From positions 5,082,501-5,146,500 of the forward strand of contig NZ_CP108442.1 in assembly GCF_041435355.1 (NCBI RefSeq): a stretch of DNA of 64,000 nt, in the 5' to 3' direction. A model generated the notes under the pieces. The model was not told where the DNA came from, did not search any database, and was given only the letters and a program-made list of their open reading frames with translations. How positions within the stretch are numbered: position 1 is the first letter of the stretch; each line of letters begins with the position of its first letter. Position numbers and translations under genes: made by a program. The DNA comes from Streptomyces sp. NBC_01276. GTDB lineage: Bacteria; Actinomycetota; Actinomycetes; Streptomycetales; Streptomycetaceae. Shown here piece after piece: positions 15,915 to 25,960 of this stretch.

Positions 15915-18536
15915 GTGACCGAGAACACGCAGACACCCAGTGCCCCCAACTCCGAATTGCCGACCCAGTACGCGCCGGCCGAGGTAGAGGGGAAGCTCTA
16001 CGAGCGCTGGGTGGAGCGTGGCTACTTCACGGCGGATCCCGCGAGCGAGAAGCCCGCGTACACCATCGTCATCCCGCCGCCGAACGTCACTGGCTCCCTG
16101 CACCTGGGCCACGCCTTCCAGCACACGCTCATGGACGCCCTGACCCGCCGCAAGCGGATGCAGGGCCACGAGTCGCTGTGGCTGCCCGGCATGGACCACG
16201 CCGGCATCGCCACCCAGAACAAGGTCGAGCAGCAGCTCGCCGAGGAGGGCAAGTCCCGCCATGACCTGGGCCGCGAGGAGTTCGTCGAGCGGGTCTGGCA
16301 GTGGAAGGAAGAGTACGGCGGCAAGATCCTCGGCCAGATGCGGCGCCTGGGTGACGGCGTCGACTGGTCCCGTGAACGGTTCACCATGGACGAGGGCCTG
16401 TCCAAGGCCGTCCAGACGATCTTCAAGAAGCTCTACGACGACGAGCTGATCTACCGCGCCGAGCGCATCATCAACTGGTGCCCCCGCTGCCTGACGGCCA
16501 TCTCCGACATCGAGGTGGAGTACCAGGAGGACGCGGGCGAGCTCGTCTCCATCACGTACGGGGAGGGCGAGGACACCCTCGTCGTCGCCACCACCCGCGC
16601 CGAGACGATGCTCGGTGACACGGCCATCGCCGTCCACCCGGACGACGAGCGCTACAAGCACCTGGTCGGCAGGCTCATCAAGCTGCCCCTCACCGACCGC
16701 TCCATCCCGGTCGTCGCGGACACGCACGTGGACCCGGAGTTCGGCACCGGCTGCGTCAAGGTGACGCCGGCCCACGACCCGAACGACTTCGCCATCGGGC
16801 AGCGCCACGGCCTGCCGAACATGACGATCATGGACGAGCGCGGCGTCATCACCGTCCACGGCCCCTTCCTCGGCCTGGACCGCTTCGAGGCGCGTTCCGC
16901 GGTCGTCGGCGCCCTGCGCGAGCAGGGCCGGATCGTCGCCGAGAAGCGCCCCTACCTGCACTCCGTCGGGCACTGCTCGCGCTGCTCCACCACCGTCGAG
17001 CCCCGCCTGTCCCTCCAGTGGTGGGTCAAGGTCGAGACCCTCGCCAAGGCCGCCGGTGACGCGGTCCGCGACGACCGGGTCAAGATCCACCCGAAGGAGA
17101 TGGAGAAGCGCTACTTCGACTGGGTCGACAACCTCAACGACTGGTGCATCTCGCGCCAGCTGTGGTGGGGTCACCGCATCCCCGTCTGGTACGGCCCGGG
17201 CGGCGAGGTCGTCTGCGTCGGACCCGACGACGCGGTCCCGACCGGCGAGGGCTGGACCCAGGACACCGACGTCCTCGACACCTGGTTCTCCTCCGGCCTG
17301 TGGCCGTTCTCCACGCTCGGCTGGCCGGAGAAGACCCCGGACCTGGAGAAGTTCTACTCCACCGACGTCCTGGTCACCGGCCACGACATCATCTTCTTCT
17401 GGGTCGCCCGGATGATGATGTTCGGCCTCTACGCCATGGACGGCGAGGTCCCCTTCAAGACGATCGCCCTGACCGGCCTCGTCCGCGACGAGCGCGGCAA
17501 GAAGATGTCGAAGTCCTTCGGCAACGTCGTCGACCCGCTGGACTGGATGGACAAGTACGGCTCCGACGCCGTCCGCTTCACCCTGGCCAAGGGCGCCAAC
17601 CCCGGCACCGACGTCCCGATCGGCGAGGACTGGGTCCAGGCCTCCCGCAACTTCGCCAACAAGATCTGGAACGCCACCCGCTTCGCGCTCATGAACGGGG
17701 CCACGGTCGAGGGCGACCTGCCCCCGGTCGAGAAGATGTCGGCGACCGACCGCTGGATCCTGTCCCGTCTGAACAAGACGGTCGCGCAGGTCGACGCGTA
17801 CTACGAGGACTTCCAGTTCTCGAAGCTCAGCGAGGCCCTCTACCACTTCGCGTGGGACGAGGTCTTCGACTGGTACGTCGAGCTGTCGAAGACCACCTTC
17901 TTCGCGGGCGGCGAGGGCGCCGAGGTCTCCGGCCGGGTGCTCGGCGAGGTCCTGGACACCACCCTGCGCCTCCTGCACCCGGTGGTCCCGTTCGTCACCG
18001 AGACCCTGTGGACCACCCTGACCGGCGGCGAGTCCCTCGTCGTCGCCCGGTGGCCCGAGGACAGCGGCTTCCGTGACGAGGCCGCCGAGACGGAGATCGA
18101 GAACCTTCAGGCCGTCGTCACCGAGGTCCGCCGCTTCCGCGCCGACCAGGGCCTGCAGCCGGGCCAGAAGGTCCCGGCCCGCCTGGACCTGGCCGGTACG
18201 GCGCTGGCCGCGCACGAGGCCGCGATCCGGCAGCTGCTGCGCCTCCAGCCGGAGGGCGAGGACTTCAACGCCACCGCGACCCTCCCGGTCGCCGGTGCCA
18301 CCGTCGCGCTGGACCTGTCCGGCACCATCGACGTGGCGGCCGAGCGCAAGCGCCTGAGCAAGGACCTGGGCGCCGCCGAGAAGGAGAAGCAGCAGGCCGG
18401 GGCGAAGCTCGGGAACGAGGCCTTCCTGGCCAAGGCCCCGGACAACGTCGTGGACAAGATCAAGGGCCGGCTGGCCAAGGCCGAGGCCGACATCGCCCGG
18501 ATCCAGGCGCAGCTGGACGCGCTGCCCGCCGCGTAG
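15915..18536 (+). CDS. valS: Valyl-tRNA synthetase
   Basis: An 873-aa class I aminoacyl-tRNA synthetase that charges tRNA-Val. The Rossmann fold signatures are HLGH (63-66, in [10 protein letters not shown]) and KMSKS near residue 531; the CP1 editing domain lies between, the anticodon-binding helical bundle follows, and the ValRS-type C-terminal coiled coil ([16 protein letters not shown]) is complete. The GTG at 15915 is chosen because of the TATCCT box 7 nt before it and the family start. No T-box or leader is present. Confidence 0.97.
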   Translation: MTENTQTPSAPNSELPTQYAPAEVEGKLYERWVERGYFTADPASEKPAYTIVIPPPNVTGSLHLGHAFQHTLMDALTRRKRMQGHESLWLPGMDHAGIATQNKVEQQLAEEGKSRHDLGREEFVERVWQWKEEYGGKILGQMRRLGDGVDWSRERFTMDEGLSKAVQTIFKKLYDDELIYRAERIINWCPRCLTAISDIEVEYQEDAGELVSITYGEGEDTLVVATTRAETMLGDTAIAVHPDDERYKHLVGRLIKLPLTDRSIPVVADTHVDPEFGTGCVKVTPAHDPNDFAIGQRHGLPNMTIMDERGVITVHGPFLGLDRFEARSAVVGALREQGRIVAEKRPYLHSVGHCSRCSTTVEPRLSLQWWVKVETLAKAAGDAVRDDRVKIHPKEMEKRYFDWVDNLNDWCISRQLWWGHRIPVWYGPGGEVVCVGPDDAVPTGEGWTQDTDVLDTWFSSGLWPFSTLGWPEKTPDLEKFYSTDVLVTGHDIIFFWVARMMMFGLYAMDGEVPFKTIALTGLVRDERGKKMSKSFGNVVDPLDWMDKYGSDAVRFTLAKGANPGTDVPIGEDWVQASRNFANKIWNATRFALMNGATVEGDLPPVEKMSATDRWILSRLNKTVAQVDAYYEDFQFSKLSEALYHFAWDEVFDWYVELSKTTFFAGGEGAEVSGRVLGEVLDTTLRLLHPVVPFVTETLWTTLTGGESLVVARWPEDSGFRDEAAETEIENLQAVVTEVRRFRADQGLQPGQKVPARLDLAGTALAAHEAAIRQLLRLQPEGEDFNATATLPVAGATVALDLSGTIDVAAERKRLSKDLGAAEKEKQQAGAKLGNEAFLAKAPDNVVDKIKGRLAKAEADIARIQAQLDALPAA

Positions 18537-18548
18537 GCACGGACCACG

Positions 18549-18579
18549 AAGGCCCCCGCACCATCGGTGCGGGGGCCTT
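18549..18579 (+). terminator. valS terminator
   Basis: AAGGCCCCCGCACC / GGTGCGGGGGCCTT with a 3-nt loop, 12 bp after the stop. Confidence 0.85.
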
Positions 18580-18752
18580 CCCGCGTTTCCGGGGGCCGGG
18601 GATGGGGGGCCGGGGAGCGCCGCGATCGGGGCGGAAGGTCATGGGCGGACGGGCCGTCCGACCCTGTCCGAAGGCGCCCGTAGTGCCGTATATCACTTCA
18701 TATGTCCGTCTCGTGGATCCGATCCGGGACGCGGACCACGGATGATGGGGGC

Positions 18753-19901
18753 ATGCACGTCAAGCCCGCCGCCTCGGCGTTCCACCGGGTCGCGGCCTCC
18801 TGCCGCCGGCTCACCGAGGGCTGGGCCGCCTCACCACGGGCGCAGGACGTCCTGACGGCCCTGGGGTGTCTGGCCCTGATGGCGCTGGACCTGCCGGGCC
18901 TGGCCTCCGCCGACAACTCCCTCAGCGGGCCGCAGGCGGCCGTCGTGCTCACCGCGGGCTGCGCGACGCTGCTGGTGCGGCGCCGGCTGCCCTGGGCCTC
19001 GTACGTCACCGCACTGCTGTTCATCGGCTGGCTGCACGAGCTGACGCTGATCCAGTTCGCGCTGTACTCCGTCGGCCGCTACCGGGGACGGCGGGCCGGG
19101 GTGCTGGCCACCCTCGGCTACGTCGCCTTCGCGCTCGGGGTGTTCAGCCTTCCGGGCTGGCCCGAGCCGAGGGCGGAGACCCTCAGCGCCTTCCTCAGCC
19201 TGGTGGTGCCGATCGGGGTCCTCGCCTCGGCCGTGGGCATCGCCGCGTACCGGCACGACCTGGTGAACGAGCTCCAGGCCCGCCGGGCGGAGGCGGCGGT
19301 GCAGGGCGCCGTCCAGCAGGAGCGCACCTCCGTGGCCCGGGACGTCCACGACTTCGTCGGCCGGGAGCTGACCCTGCTCACGGTGCGCTCCGAGGTGCTG
19401 TCGATGCGGGCGCGCGAGACCTCGTACGCGAAGGACTTCGAGGAGCTGGCGGACACGGCGCGGCGGGCCCACCTGGTGCTGAACGAGATCATCGTGCAGC
19501 GCGGGGAGCGGGCCGCGACGCCCGGTGTGGACGGGCTGGAGGAGCTGGCGCGGGAGAGCGGCCGGGCCGGTTCACCGGTGCGTCTGGCCATGGACCCGGA
19601 CGCGCACGCGCTGTCGCCGCTGCGGCAGGCGGCGGTCTACCGGGTGGTGCAGGAGTGCCTGACGAACGCGGCCAAGCACGCGCACGGCGAGACCATCGAG
19701 GTGGTGATCCGGGTGGACGGGCCGCAGCTGCGGATCGCGGTCAGCAACGGCCTCCCGGCCCGCACCCCGGGCAGGGCCCCGGTCTCGGCGGGTTCGGGCA
19801 CGGCGAGCATGTCCGAGCGCGTCCGCAGCCTGGGCGGAACCCTGACGGCGACCCGCGGCGAGGACGCGTACGAGGTCGTGGCGACGCTCCCGCGCGGCTA
19901 G
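18753..19901 (+). CDS. Orphan two-component sensor histidine kinase (NarL/DesK type)
   Basis: A 382-aa kinase from the ATG at 18753. Four to five hydrophobic helices occupy residues about 30-165, then comes a HisKA_3 dimerisation domain with the phosphorylated His199 (ARDVHDFVGREL) and a HATPase domain with N-box ECLTNAAKHA and a G-box GSGTASMSERVRSLGGTL. Both neighbours are on their own units and no response regulator gene is adjacent, so the partner must be encoded elsewhere. The input signal is unknown; there is no large external sensor domain, so it may sense membrane state. Confidence 0.88.
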   Translation: MHVKPAASAFHRVAASCRRLTEGWAASPRAQDVLTALGCLALMALDLPGLASADNSLSGPQAAVVLTAGCATLLVRRRLPWASYVTALLFIGWLHELTLIQFALYSVGRYRGRRAGVLATLGYVAFALGVFSLPGWPEPRAETLSAFLSLVVPIGVLASAVGIAAYRHDLVNELQARRAEAAVQGAVQQERTSVARDVHDFVGRELTLLTVRSEVLSMRARETSYAKDFEELADTARRAHLVLNEIIVQRGERAATPGVDGLEELARESGRAGSPVRLAMDPDAHALSPLRQAAVYRVVQECLTNAAKHAHGETIEVVIRVDGPQLRIAVSNGLPARTPGRAPVSAGSGTASMSERVRSLGGTLTATRGEDAYEVVATLPRG

Positions 19902-19913
19902 GCCGTCTCTCGT

Positions 19914-19960
19914 CGTCGAAGTGGCGCCCGGCCGCGGGCCGTACCGGCGCCACTTCGACG
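19914..19960. terminator. Bidirectional terminator between kinase and MreB-like gene
   Basis: CGTCGAAGTGGCGCC (19914-19928) pairs perfectly with 19946-19960 between two convergent genes. Confidence 0.85.
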
Positions 19961-19967
19961 GCAGGAC

Positions 19968-21005
19968 CTAGGTGAACAGGCTGCCGAGGGTGTCCAGCTC
20001 CTCGACGCACTTGCCCGAGCCGAGGGCCACGCAGTCCAGCGGGGCGTCCGCGACGAAGACCGGGATGCCCGTGGCGGAGGCGATGCGCAGGTCGAGGCCG
20101 GGCAGGAGGGCGCCGCCGCCGGTGAGGACGATGCCGTGCTGCATCACGTCGCCCGAGAGCTCGGGCGGACACTCCTCCAGGGTGCCGCGGACGGCGGCGA
20201 TGATCGCCTCGACCGGCTCGTCGAGGGCGGAGCGGACGTCCGCGGCGTCCAGTTCCAGGGTCTTGGGCATGCCGCCGACCTTCTCGCGGCCGCGCACGGT
20301 GAAGGTGCGGGTCTCCAGCTCGGGCCGGTCCGGGACGGGCCAGGCCGAGCCGATGCCGATCTTGATGTCCTCGGCGGTGCGCTCGCCGATGAGCAGCGCG
20401 TGCTCCTTGCGGACGTAGTCGATGATCGCCGTGTCCAGCCGGTCCCCGCCGACGCGCAGGGACCGGGAGGTGACGATGCCGCCGAGCGAGATGACGGCCA
20501 CCTCGGAGGTGCCGCCGCCGATGTCCACGACCATGGAGCCGCGCGCCTCGGCGACGGGCAGTCCGGCGCCGATCGCGGCCGCCATCGGTTCCTCGATCAG
20601 GTGGACCTTCCTGGCGCCGGCCCGGGTGGAGGCGTGGATGATGGCCCGCCGCTCGACCGGGGTCACCCCGGACGGGACGCAGATGACCATCCGGGTGCGG
20701 GGGCGTCGGCCGGGGACGGCCTTGCGGACGAAGTGCCGGATCATCTCCTCGGCGACCTCGTAGTCGCAGATCACCCCGTCCTTGAGGGGGCGGATCGCGG
20801 TGATGGAGCCCGGGGTGCGGCCGATGGTCTCCTTGGCCTCGGCGCCGACGGCGAGGGCCGTGGTCGTGCCCGCCTTGACCGCGACCACGGACGGCTCATT
20901 GAGGACGATTCCGTGCCCGCGCGCGTACACGAGGGTGTTGGCGGTCCCCAGGTCCATCCCTATGTCGCGGCTGGAAGCTGTCTTGTTGGCGCTGGCCTGC
21001 GGCAT
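19968..21005 (-). CDS. MreB/Mbl-like actin homologue
   Basis: A 345-aa actin-fold protein with the family signatures [14 protein letters not shown] (phosphate 1), [18 protein letters not shown] (phosphate 2) and [15 protein letters not shown] (adenosine). It should form membrane-associated filaments that organise wall synthesis. It is clearly paralogous to the MreB encoded at 23820 but diverged (for example ARKAVPGRRPRTRM region versus [12 protein letters not shown]), and it lacks mreC/D neighbours; it is divergent from folC. GGAGATTGGGGAAC gives a ribosome binding site for the ATG. Streptomyces carry Mbl-type paralogues that act in spore-wall integrity; whether this is Mbl is not settled here. 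Confidence 0.92.
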   Translation of the reverse strand: MPQASANKTASSRDIGMDLGTANTLVYARGHGIVLNEPSVVAVKAGTTTALAVGAEAKETIGRTPGSITAIRPLKDGVICDYEVAEEMIRHFVRKAVPGRRPRTRMVICVPSGVTPVERRAIIHASTRAGARKVHLIEEPMAAAIGAGLPVAEARGSMVVDIGGGTSEVAVISLGGIVTSRSLRVGGDRLDTAIIDYVRKEHALLIGERTAEDIKIGIGSAWPVPDRPELETRTFTVRGREKVGGMPKTLELDAADVRSALDEPVEAIIAAVRGTLEECPPELSGDVMQHGIVLTGGGALLPGLDLRIASATGIPVFVADAPLDCVALGSGKCVEELDTLGSLFT

Positions 21006-21110
21006 TTGTTCCCCAATCTCCTGTCCGCAAGGCTTGCATAACGATCCGGTCGCTTTCGTAGCCGAAGGTCCTGAAACGGCCGGGCCGAAAGTCCCGGGGG
21101 CCCTCGTCCG

Positions 21111-21116
21111 TAGACT
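21111..21116 (+). promoter_or_regulatory. -10 box of a probable leaderless folC transcript
   Basis: TAGACT ends 6 nt before the folC GTG; no ribosome binding site is seen. Confidence 0.5.
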
Positions 21117-21122
21117 GGGTGC

Positions 21123-22661
21123 GTGAGTGAGCAGCAGCCCGAGAGCCACGACCGTGACGGCGTCGACCACCTCGACGACTCCTTCGACGAGTTCGACCAG
21201 ATAGTGGCGGAAGAGTCCGACCGCGACCCCGACCTGGCGGTGATCGAGGCCGGCAGCCGCACCCTGCGCGCCCAGGCCGGGCCGCCCACGGGTGACCCGG
21301 TGCCCTCCCGCCCCGAGGACCCGGAGGTGGCGAAGGCGCTCCTGGAGGTGGAGCAGGAGCTCGCCACGCGCTGGGGCGAGACCAAGCTCGAACCGTCGGT
21401 CAGCCGGATCGCCGCGCTGATGGACGTCCTGGGCGAGCCGCAGCGCGCGTACCCGTCGATCCACGTGACCGGCACGAACGGCAAGACCAGCACGGCCCGG
21501 ATGATCGAGGCCCTGCTGAACGCCTTCGACCTGCGCACCGGCCGCTACACGAGCCCGCACGTGCAGTCGATCACGGAGCGGATCAGCCTGGACGGGGCGC
21601 CGATCGACGCCGAGCGCTTCGTCGAGACGTACTACGACATCAAGCCGTACGTGGAGATGGTCGACGCGGCCGAGGAGTACCGGCTGTCCTTCTTCGAGGT
21701 GCTCACGGGCATGGCGTACGCGGCCTTCGCGGACGCCCCCGTGGACGTGGCCGTCGTCGAGGTCGGGATGGGCGGCAGCTGGGACGCCACCAACGTGATC
21801 GACGGCTCGGTCGCCGTGATCACCCCGATCAGCCTCGACCACACGGACCGGCTCGGCTCCACGCCCGGCGAGATCGCCCAGGAGAAGGGCGGCGTCATCA
21901 AGCAGGGCGCCACCGTGATCCTGGCCCAGCAGCCGGTGGACGCCGCGCAGGTGCTGCTGAAGAAGTCCGTCGAGGTCGACGCGACCGTGGCCCGCGAGGG
22001 CATGGAGTTCGGTGTCGTCTCCCGCGAGGTGGCGGTCGGCGGCCAGATGCTGACCCTGCGCGGGGTGGGCGGTGAGTACGACGGCATCTTCCTGCCGCTG
22101 TACGGCGCCCACATGGCGCACAACGCGGCGGTGGCGCTGGCCGCCGTCGAGGCCTTCTTCGGGGTCGGCGGGGAGCACGCGCGGGAGCTGGACGCCGACA
22201 CGGTGCGCCGTGCCTTCGCCTCGGTGACCTCGCCGGGTCGCATGGAGGTCGTGCGCCGCAGCCCCACGGTGATCCTGGACGCCGCGCACAACCCGGCGGG
22301 CGCGCAGGTGACCGCGGAGGCGGTCACCGAGGCCTTCGGCTTCAGCCGGCTAATCGGCGTGGTGGCGGCGAGCGAGGGCAAGGACGTCAAGGGCGTCTTC
22401 GAGGCCTTCGAGCCGATCTTCGCGGAGGTCGTCGTCACCGAGAACACCAGCCACCGGGCGATGGGCGCGGACGAACTGGCGGCCATCGCGGTCGAGGTCT
22501 TCGGAGCGGACCGGGTGCAGGTGGAGCCGCGGCTGGACGACGCCCTGGAGGCGGCCGTCACCCTGGCGGAGGAAGAGGCCGAATACGGTGGGGCCGGGGT
22601 CCTGGTGACCGGTTCCGTGATCACGGTGGGCGAGGCCCGCCTGCTGTTCAAGAGGGGCTGA
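21123..22661 (+). CDS. folC: Bifunctional folylpolyglutamate/dihydrofolate synthase
   Basis: A 512-aa Mur-ligase-type enzyme that adds glutamate to dihydropteroate and tetrahydrofolates. The ATP loop is HVTGTNGKTSTARMI, followed by the Mur central domain (VEVGMGGSWDATNVID) and the C-terminal domain (VILDAAHNPAGAQ). An acidic N-terminal extension of about 70 residues (ESHDRDGVDHLDDSFDEFD) precedes the catalytic core, longer than in Escherichia coli FolC. The next gene starts 7 bp after its stop, so they form an operon. Confidence 0.95.
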   Translation: MSEQQPESHDRDGVDHLDDSFDEFDQIVAEESDRDPDLAVIEAGSRTLRAQAGPPTGDPVPSRPEDPEVAKALLEVEQELATRWGETKLEPSVSRIAALMDVLGEPQRAYPSIHVTGTNGKTSTARMIEALLNAFDLRTGRYTSPHVQSITERISLDGAPIDAERFVETYYDIKPYVEMVDAAEEYRLSFFEVLTGMAYAAFADAPVDVAVVEVGMGGSWDATNVIDGSVAVITPISLDHTDRLGSTPGEIAQEKGGVIKQGATVILAQQPVDAAQVLLKKSVEVDATVAREGMEFGVVSREVAVGGQMLTLRGVGGEYDGIFLPLYGAHMAHNAAVALAAVEAFFGVGGEHARELDADTVRRAFASVTSPGRMEVVRRSPTVILDAAHNPAGAQVTAEAVTEAFGFSRLIGVVAASEGKDVKGVFEAFEPIFAEVVVTENTSHRAMGADELAAIAVEVFGADRVQVEPRLDDALEAAVTLAEEEAEYGGAGVLVTGSVITVGEARLLFKRG

Positions 22662-22668
22662 GGGATCG

Positions 22669-23025
22669 ATGCGCACGCTCTGCGCGAGCACGCTGATCGG
22701 TGAATTCTTCATCGTCGGCTTCGCGGGCCTGGTGGCCATGAAGAACCCGGACCTGACGCAGGCCCAGGTGTGGACGGTCTGCGGCGTGACCATGCTGCTG
22801 TCGGTGCTGCTGTGCGGGATGCTGTCGCGTCCCGGTGCCGTCCAGCTGGGCTGGGCGCTGCAGATCGGGCTGATCGCGAGCGGTTTCGTGGTGCCCACCA
22901 TGTTCTTCCTGGGCGCGGTCTTCGCGGGTCTGTGGTGGTGCTCGGTGCACTACGGCCGGCGGATCGACGCGATCAAGGCGCGCTGGGCCGCGCAGGCCGA
23001 GAGCGCTGCTCCTGACGCTGCGTGA
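22669..23025 (+). CDS. DUF4233 membrane protein
   Basis: A 118-aa protein with about three to four transmembrane helices (around residues 5-24, 30-48, 58-80 and 82-96) and a charged C-terminal tail. DUF4233 genes commonly sit between folC and ndk in actinobacteria; their function is unknown. The ATG is 7 bp after folC, with GGGGCTGAGGG upstream as a partial ribosome binding site. Confidence 0.88.
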   Translation: MRTLCASTLIGEFFIVGFAGLVAMKNPDLTQAQVWTVCGVTMLLSVLLCGMLSRPGAVQLGWALQIGLIASGFVVPTMFFLGAVFAGLWWCSVHYGRRIDAIKARWAAQAESAAPDAA

Positions 23026-23089
23026 CGGGTCCCCGTAACGGCCCTGTAGATTCGCCCTACCGCACCCGTATGCCGCAAGGAGTTCTCAC

Positions 23090-23500
23090 ATGACCCAGCG
23101 CACCCTCGTCCTGCTCAAGCCGGATGCCGTCAGGCGCGGCCTGATCGGCGAGATCATCGGCCGCATCGAGCGGAAGGCCGGCTGGACCATTCCCGCGCTG
23201 GAGCTGCGCACGCTGGACGAGGCGACCCTGGAGACCCACTACGGCGAGCACAAGGGCAAGCCGTTCTACGAGCCGCTCATGGGCTTCATGTCCAGCGGTC
23301 CGGTCGTCGCCCTGGTCGTCGAAGGGGAACGCGTGATCGAGGGTGTCCGCCAGCTGGCCGGACCCACCGACCCGATCGCCGCGGCGCCCGGTTCCATCCG
23401 GGGCGACTTCGGCACCGTCACCCGGGAGAACCTGGTCCACGCCTCGGATTCCGAGGAGTCCGCGGAGCGCGAGCTGAAGCTCTTCTTCCCCTCCCTCTGA
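23090..23500 (+). CDS. ndk: Nucleoside diphosphate kinase
   Basis: A 136-aa enzyme transferring the gamma phosphate between nucleoside triphosphates and diphosphates. The active-site His117 lies in ENLVHASDS, the KPDAVRRG motif starts at residue 10, and length is standard. AAGGAG is 8 bp before the ATG at 23090. It follows folC and the DUF4233 gene by 64 bp. Confidence 0.97.
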   Translation: MTQRTLVLLKPDAVRRGLIGEIIGRIERKAGWTIPALELRTLDEATLETHYGEHKGKPFYEPLMGFMSSGPVVALVVEGERVIEGVRQLAGPTDPIAAAPGSIRGDFGTVTRENLVHASDSEESAERELKLFFPSL

Positions 23501-23819
23501 GGGGCGCGGGGGTCCTTCCGGGGCACTCTTTCCTGACGAGACATCAGCCAAATAGCGCTCATGACCTGGGGCGACCGAAGTAATTTCGGTCGCCCTTCGG
23601 TATTGCGGGTGGCAACCGGGAACGCCTGGACAGGACACGACGTCACCACTAAGGGGGCGGGTATCCGTTCCGGCGGGATTGCCGGAGTCCCGTCGCGCGG
23701 ACTCCGCGCTTGCGGCACTACGATGGGGCCTCCACCCACACACCCACCTCGCCGACCCTGACAGCAGCCGCTATCAACTGGAAGGCCAGACGCTCCTCAT
23801 GGGGAACAAGGGGAACAAC
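23501..23819. other. Intergenic region between ndk and mreB
   Basis: The 319-bp gap holds a terminator hairpin (23569-23595) and then about 220 bp that must contain mreB promoters. I see no gene in it; a short open frame at 23561-23761 lacks family features. Confidence 0.6.
23569..23595 (+). terminator. ndk terminator
   Basis: GGGCGACCGAA / TTCGGTCGCCC, 11-bp stem with a short loop, 69 bp after ndk. Confidence 0.75.
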
Positions 23820-24839
23820 ATGTCGTTCATCGGCCGTGACATGGCGATCGACCTCGGGACCGCCAACACGCTGGTGTACGTGAGGGGCCGGGGAATCGTC
23901 CTGAACGAGCCGTCCGTGGTCGCCATCAACACGAACACCGGTGGCATCCTGGCGGTCGGCTCCGAGGCGAAGAAGATGATCGGCCGGACGCCCGGCAACA
24001 TCGTCGCCGTACGGCCCCTCAAGGACGGCGTGATCGCCGACTTCGAGATCACCGAGCGGATGCTCCGGTACTTCATCCTCAAGATCCACAAGCGCCGGTA
24101 CCTGGCCCGTCCGCGCGTGGTGGTCTGCGTGCCCTCCGGCATCACCGGAGTGGAACGACGCGCCGTCATCGAGGCGTCCACGCAGGCCGGCGCCCGCCAG
24201 GTGCACATCATCGAAGAGCCCATGGCCGCCGCCATCGGCTCGGGCCTGCCCGTCCACGAGGCCACTGGCAACATGGTCGTGGACATCGGCGGCGGCACCA
24301 CCGAGGTCGCCGTCATCTCCCTCGGCGGAATCGTCACCGCTCAGTCCATCCGGGTGGCCGGCGACGAGCTGGACAACGCGATCATCCAGCACATCAAGAA
24401 GGAGTACTCGCTCCTCCTCGGCGAGCGCACCGCCGAGCAGATCAAGATCACCATCGGGTCGGCGTACGACCTCGACAAGGACGAGCACACCGAGATCCGC
24501 GGCCGCGACCTCGTCTCCGGCCTGCCGAAGACCGTGGTCATCTCGGCCGCCGAGGTCCGCAAGGCCATCGAGGAGCCCGTCAACGCCATCGTCGACGCCG
24601 TCAAGACCACCCTCGACAAGTGTCCGCCGGAGCTCTCCGGCGACATCATGGACCGCGGCATCGTCCTCACCGGCGGAGGCGCCCTGCTGCGCGGGCTCGA
24701 CGAGCGCCTGCGCCGCGAGACGGGCATGCCGATCCACATCGCCGAGGACCCGCTCGACTCCGTGGCCCTGGGCTCCGGCAAGTGCGTCGAGGAGTTCGAG
24801 GCCCTCCAGCAGGTTCTGGACGCCCAGCCCCGGCGGTGA
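23820..24839 (+). CDS. mreB: Rod-shape determining actin homologue MreB
   Basis: A 339-aa bacterial actin starting [18 protein letters not shown]. Phosphate 1, phosphate 2 ([18 protein letters not shown]) and adenosine ([18 protein letters not shown]) motifs are complete. It forms membrane-bound filaments; in Streptomyces it is needed for spore-wall synthesis rather than vegetative growth. The ATG at 23820 is preferred, with GGGGAAC upstream; an ATG 21 bp earlier (23799) is possible. It heads mreBCD-mrdA-rodA, with a 167-bp gap before mreC that may hold a further promoter. Confidence 0.97.
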   Translation: MSFIGRDMAIDLGTANTLVYVRGRGIVLNEPSVVAINTNTGGILAVGSEAKKMIGRTPGNIVAVRPLKDGVIADFEITERMLRYFILKIHKRRYLARPRVVVCVPSGITGVERRAVIEASTQAGARQVHIIEEPMAAAIGSGLPVHEATGNMVVDIGGGTTEVAVISLGGIVTAQSIRVAGDELDNAIIQHIKKEYSLLLGERTAEQIKITIGSAYDLDKDEHTEIRGRDLVSGLPKTVVISAAEVRKAIEEPVNAIVDAVKTTLDKCPPELSGDIMDRGIVLTGGGALLRGLDERLRRETGMPIHIAEDPLDSVALGSGKCVEEFEALQQVLDAQPRR

Positions 24840-25006
24840 TCGAATCCCCGCGAACGGGGCATGCGGAACACAAGGATCCGCCGTACGGGTGCTACCGCGC
24901 CGGTGCGGCGGATCGTTGATATACAGGCACAGTCCGGTGCGTGCCCCGGCTCCACCGGAGCGGCTCCGCCGCATGGGTTTCTACGAGGAAGGCACGGCCT
25001 CCGCAC

Positions 25007-25948
25007 GTGAGGGACACACGAGAGAGCCGGCTGCTCCTGGTGCTGCTGATCGCCATCGCGTTCGCTTTGATCACGGTGGACATCAGGGCGGGAGAGGAGT
25101 CGCCGGTCGACGGGGCCCGGCAGGCCGCCGCAGCGGTCTTCGGACCCGTCGAAAAGGGTATGGCGACCGCGGTGGATCCGGTCGCCAACGCCATAGGGGC
25201 CGTACGCGACTCCGGCGAGCGCCACAGCCGCATCGCGACGCTTGAGCGCGAGAACACCGCGCTCAAGGCCAAACTGGGCAGCGACGACCAGACCCGCAGC
25301 CGCATCCACGAGCTCGACGAGATGCTCAAGCGGGCCGGCGCCGGACAGTACGGCATCAAGGGCGCCGAAGTCATCGCCATAGGAGCGGCCCAGGGCTTCT
25401 CCTGGACCGTCACCATCGACGCGGGCAGCAAGGACGGCATCGAGCGCGACATGACCGTCCTGAACGGGGACGGACTCGTCGGCCGCGTCGCCACCGTCGG
25501 CCCCGACACCGCCACCGTGGTGCTCGCCAACGACCCCGACTTCACCGTCGGCACCCGACTGGAGAAGACCGGAGAGCTCGGCTTCGCCACCGGTCAGGGC
25601 GACCGCGCCCTCTCCGTCCAGATGCTCAACGGCAAGGCCAAGGTGAACCCGGGCGACCGGCTCGTCACCTTCGGCTCCCGGGGCAACAAGCCCTTCGTAC
25701 CCGGCGTCCCCATCGGAGAGGTCGTCAAGGCCGACCCCTCCCGCGGGGACCTGACCCGCACCGTGTGGGTGAGGCCGTTCGTCGGCTTCTCCCGCCTGGA
25801 CATCGTCGGCGTGGTCGTCATGCCCCCGCGCGAGGACCCCCGCGACGCCGTCCTGCCCCCCAAGCCCGAGGCCCCCAAGCCCACCCCGACGGTCACGGTC
25901 ACGGTCACCCCGTCCGCCGGCGCGTCCGTCAAGCCGGCCGACGAGTAG
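25007..25948 (+). CDS. mreC: Rod-shape determining protein MreC
   Basis: A 313-aa protein with a short cytoplasmic N-terminus, one transmembrane helix (LLLVLLIAIAFALITV), a coiled coil (about 70-105, TLERENTALKAKLG) and the double beta-barrel MreC domain to about residue 285, then a Pro/Thr-rich tail. It links MreB to PBP2-RodA. The GTG at 25007 is chosen because the membrane helix then follows within a few residues, as in the family. mreD starts 12 bp after its stop. Confidence 0.95.
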   Translation: MRDTRESRLLLVLLIAIAFALITVDIRAGEESPVDGARQAAAAVFGPVEKGMATAVDPVANAIGAVRDSGERHSRIATLERENTALKAKLGSDDQTRSRIHELDEMLKRAGAGQYGIKGAEVIAIGAAQGFSWTVTIDAGSKDGIERDMTVLNGDGLVGRVATVGPDTATVVLANDPDFTVGTRLEKTGELGFATGQGDRALSVQMLNGKAKVNPGDRLVTFGSRGNKPFVPGVPIGEVVKADPSRGDLTRTVWVRPFVGFSRLDIVGVVVMPPREDPRDAVLPPKPEAPKPTPTVTVTVTPSAGASVKPADE

Positions 25949-25960
25949 GAGCCGATCACC

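Noticed and set aside
15849..18215. A 788-codon open frame antisense to valS
   Set aside because: Shadow of a highly expressed GC-rich gene; no domain, no ribosome binding site, and valS is complete on the other strand.
23561..23761. Small open frame between ndk and mreB
   Set aside because: It overlaps the ndk terminator hairpin and has no family features or ribosome binding site.
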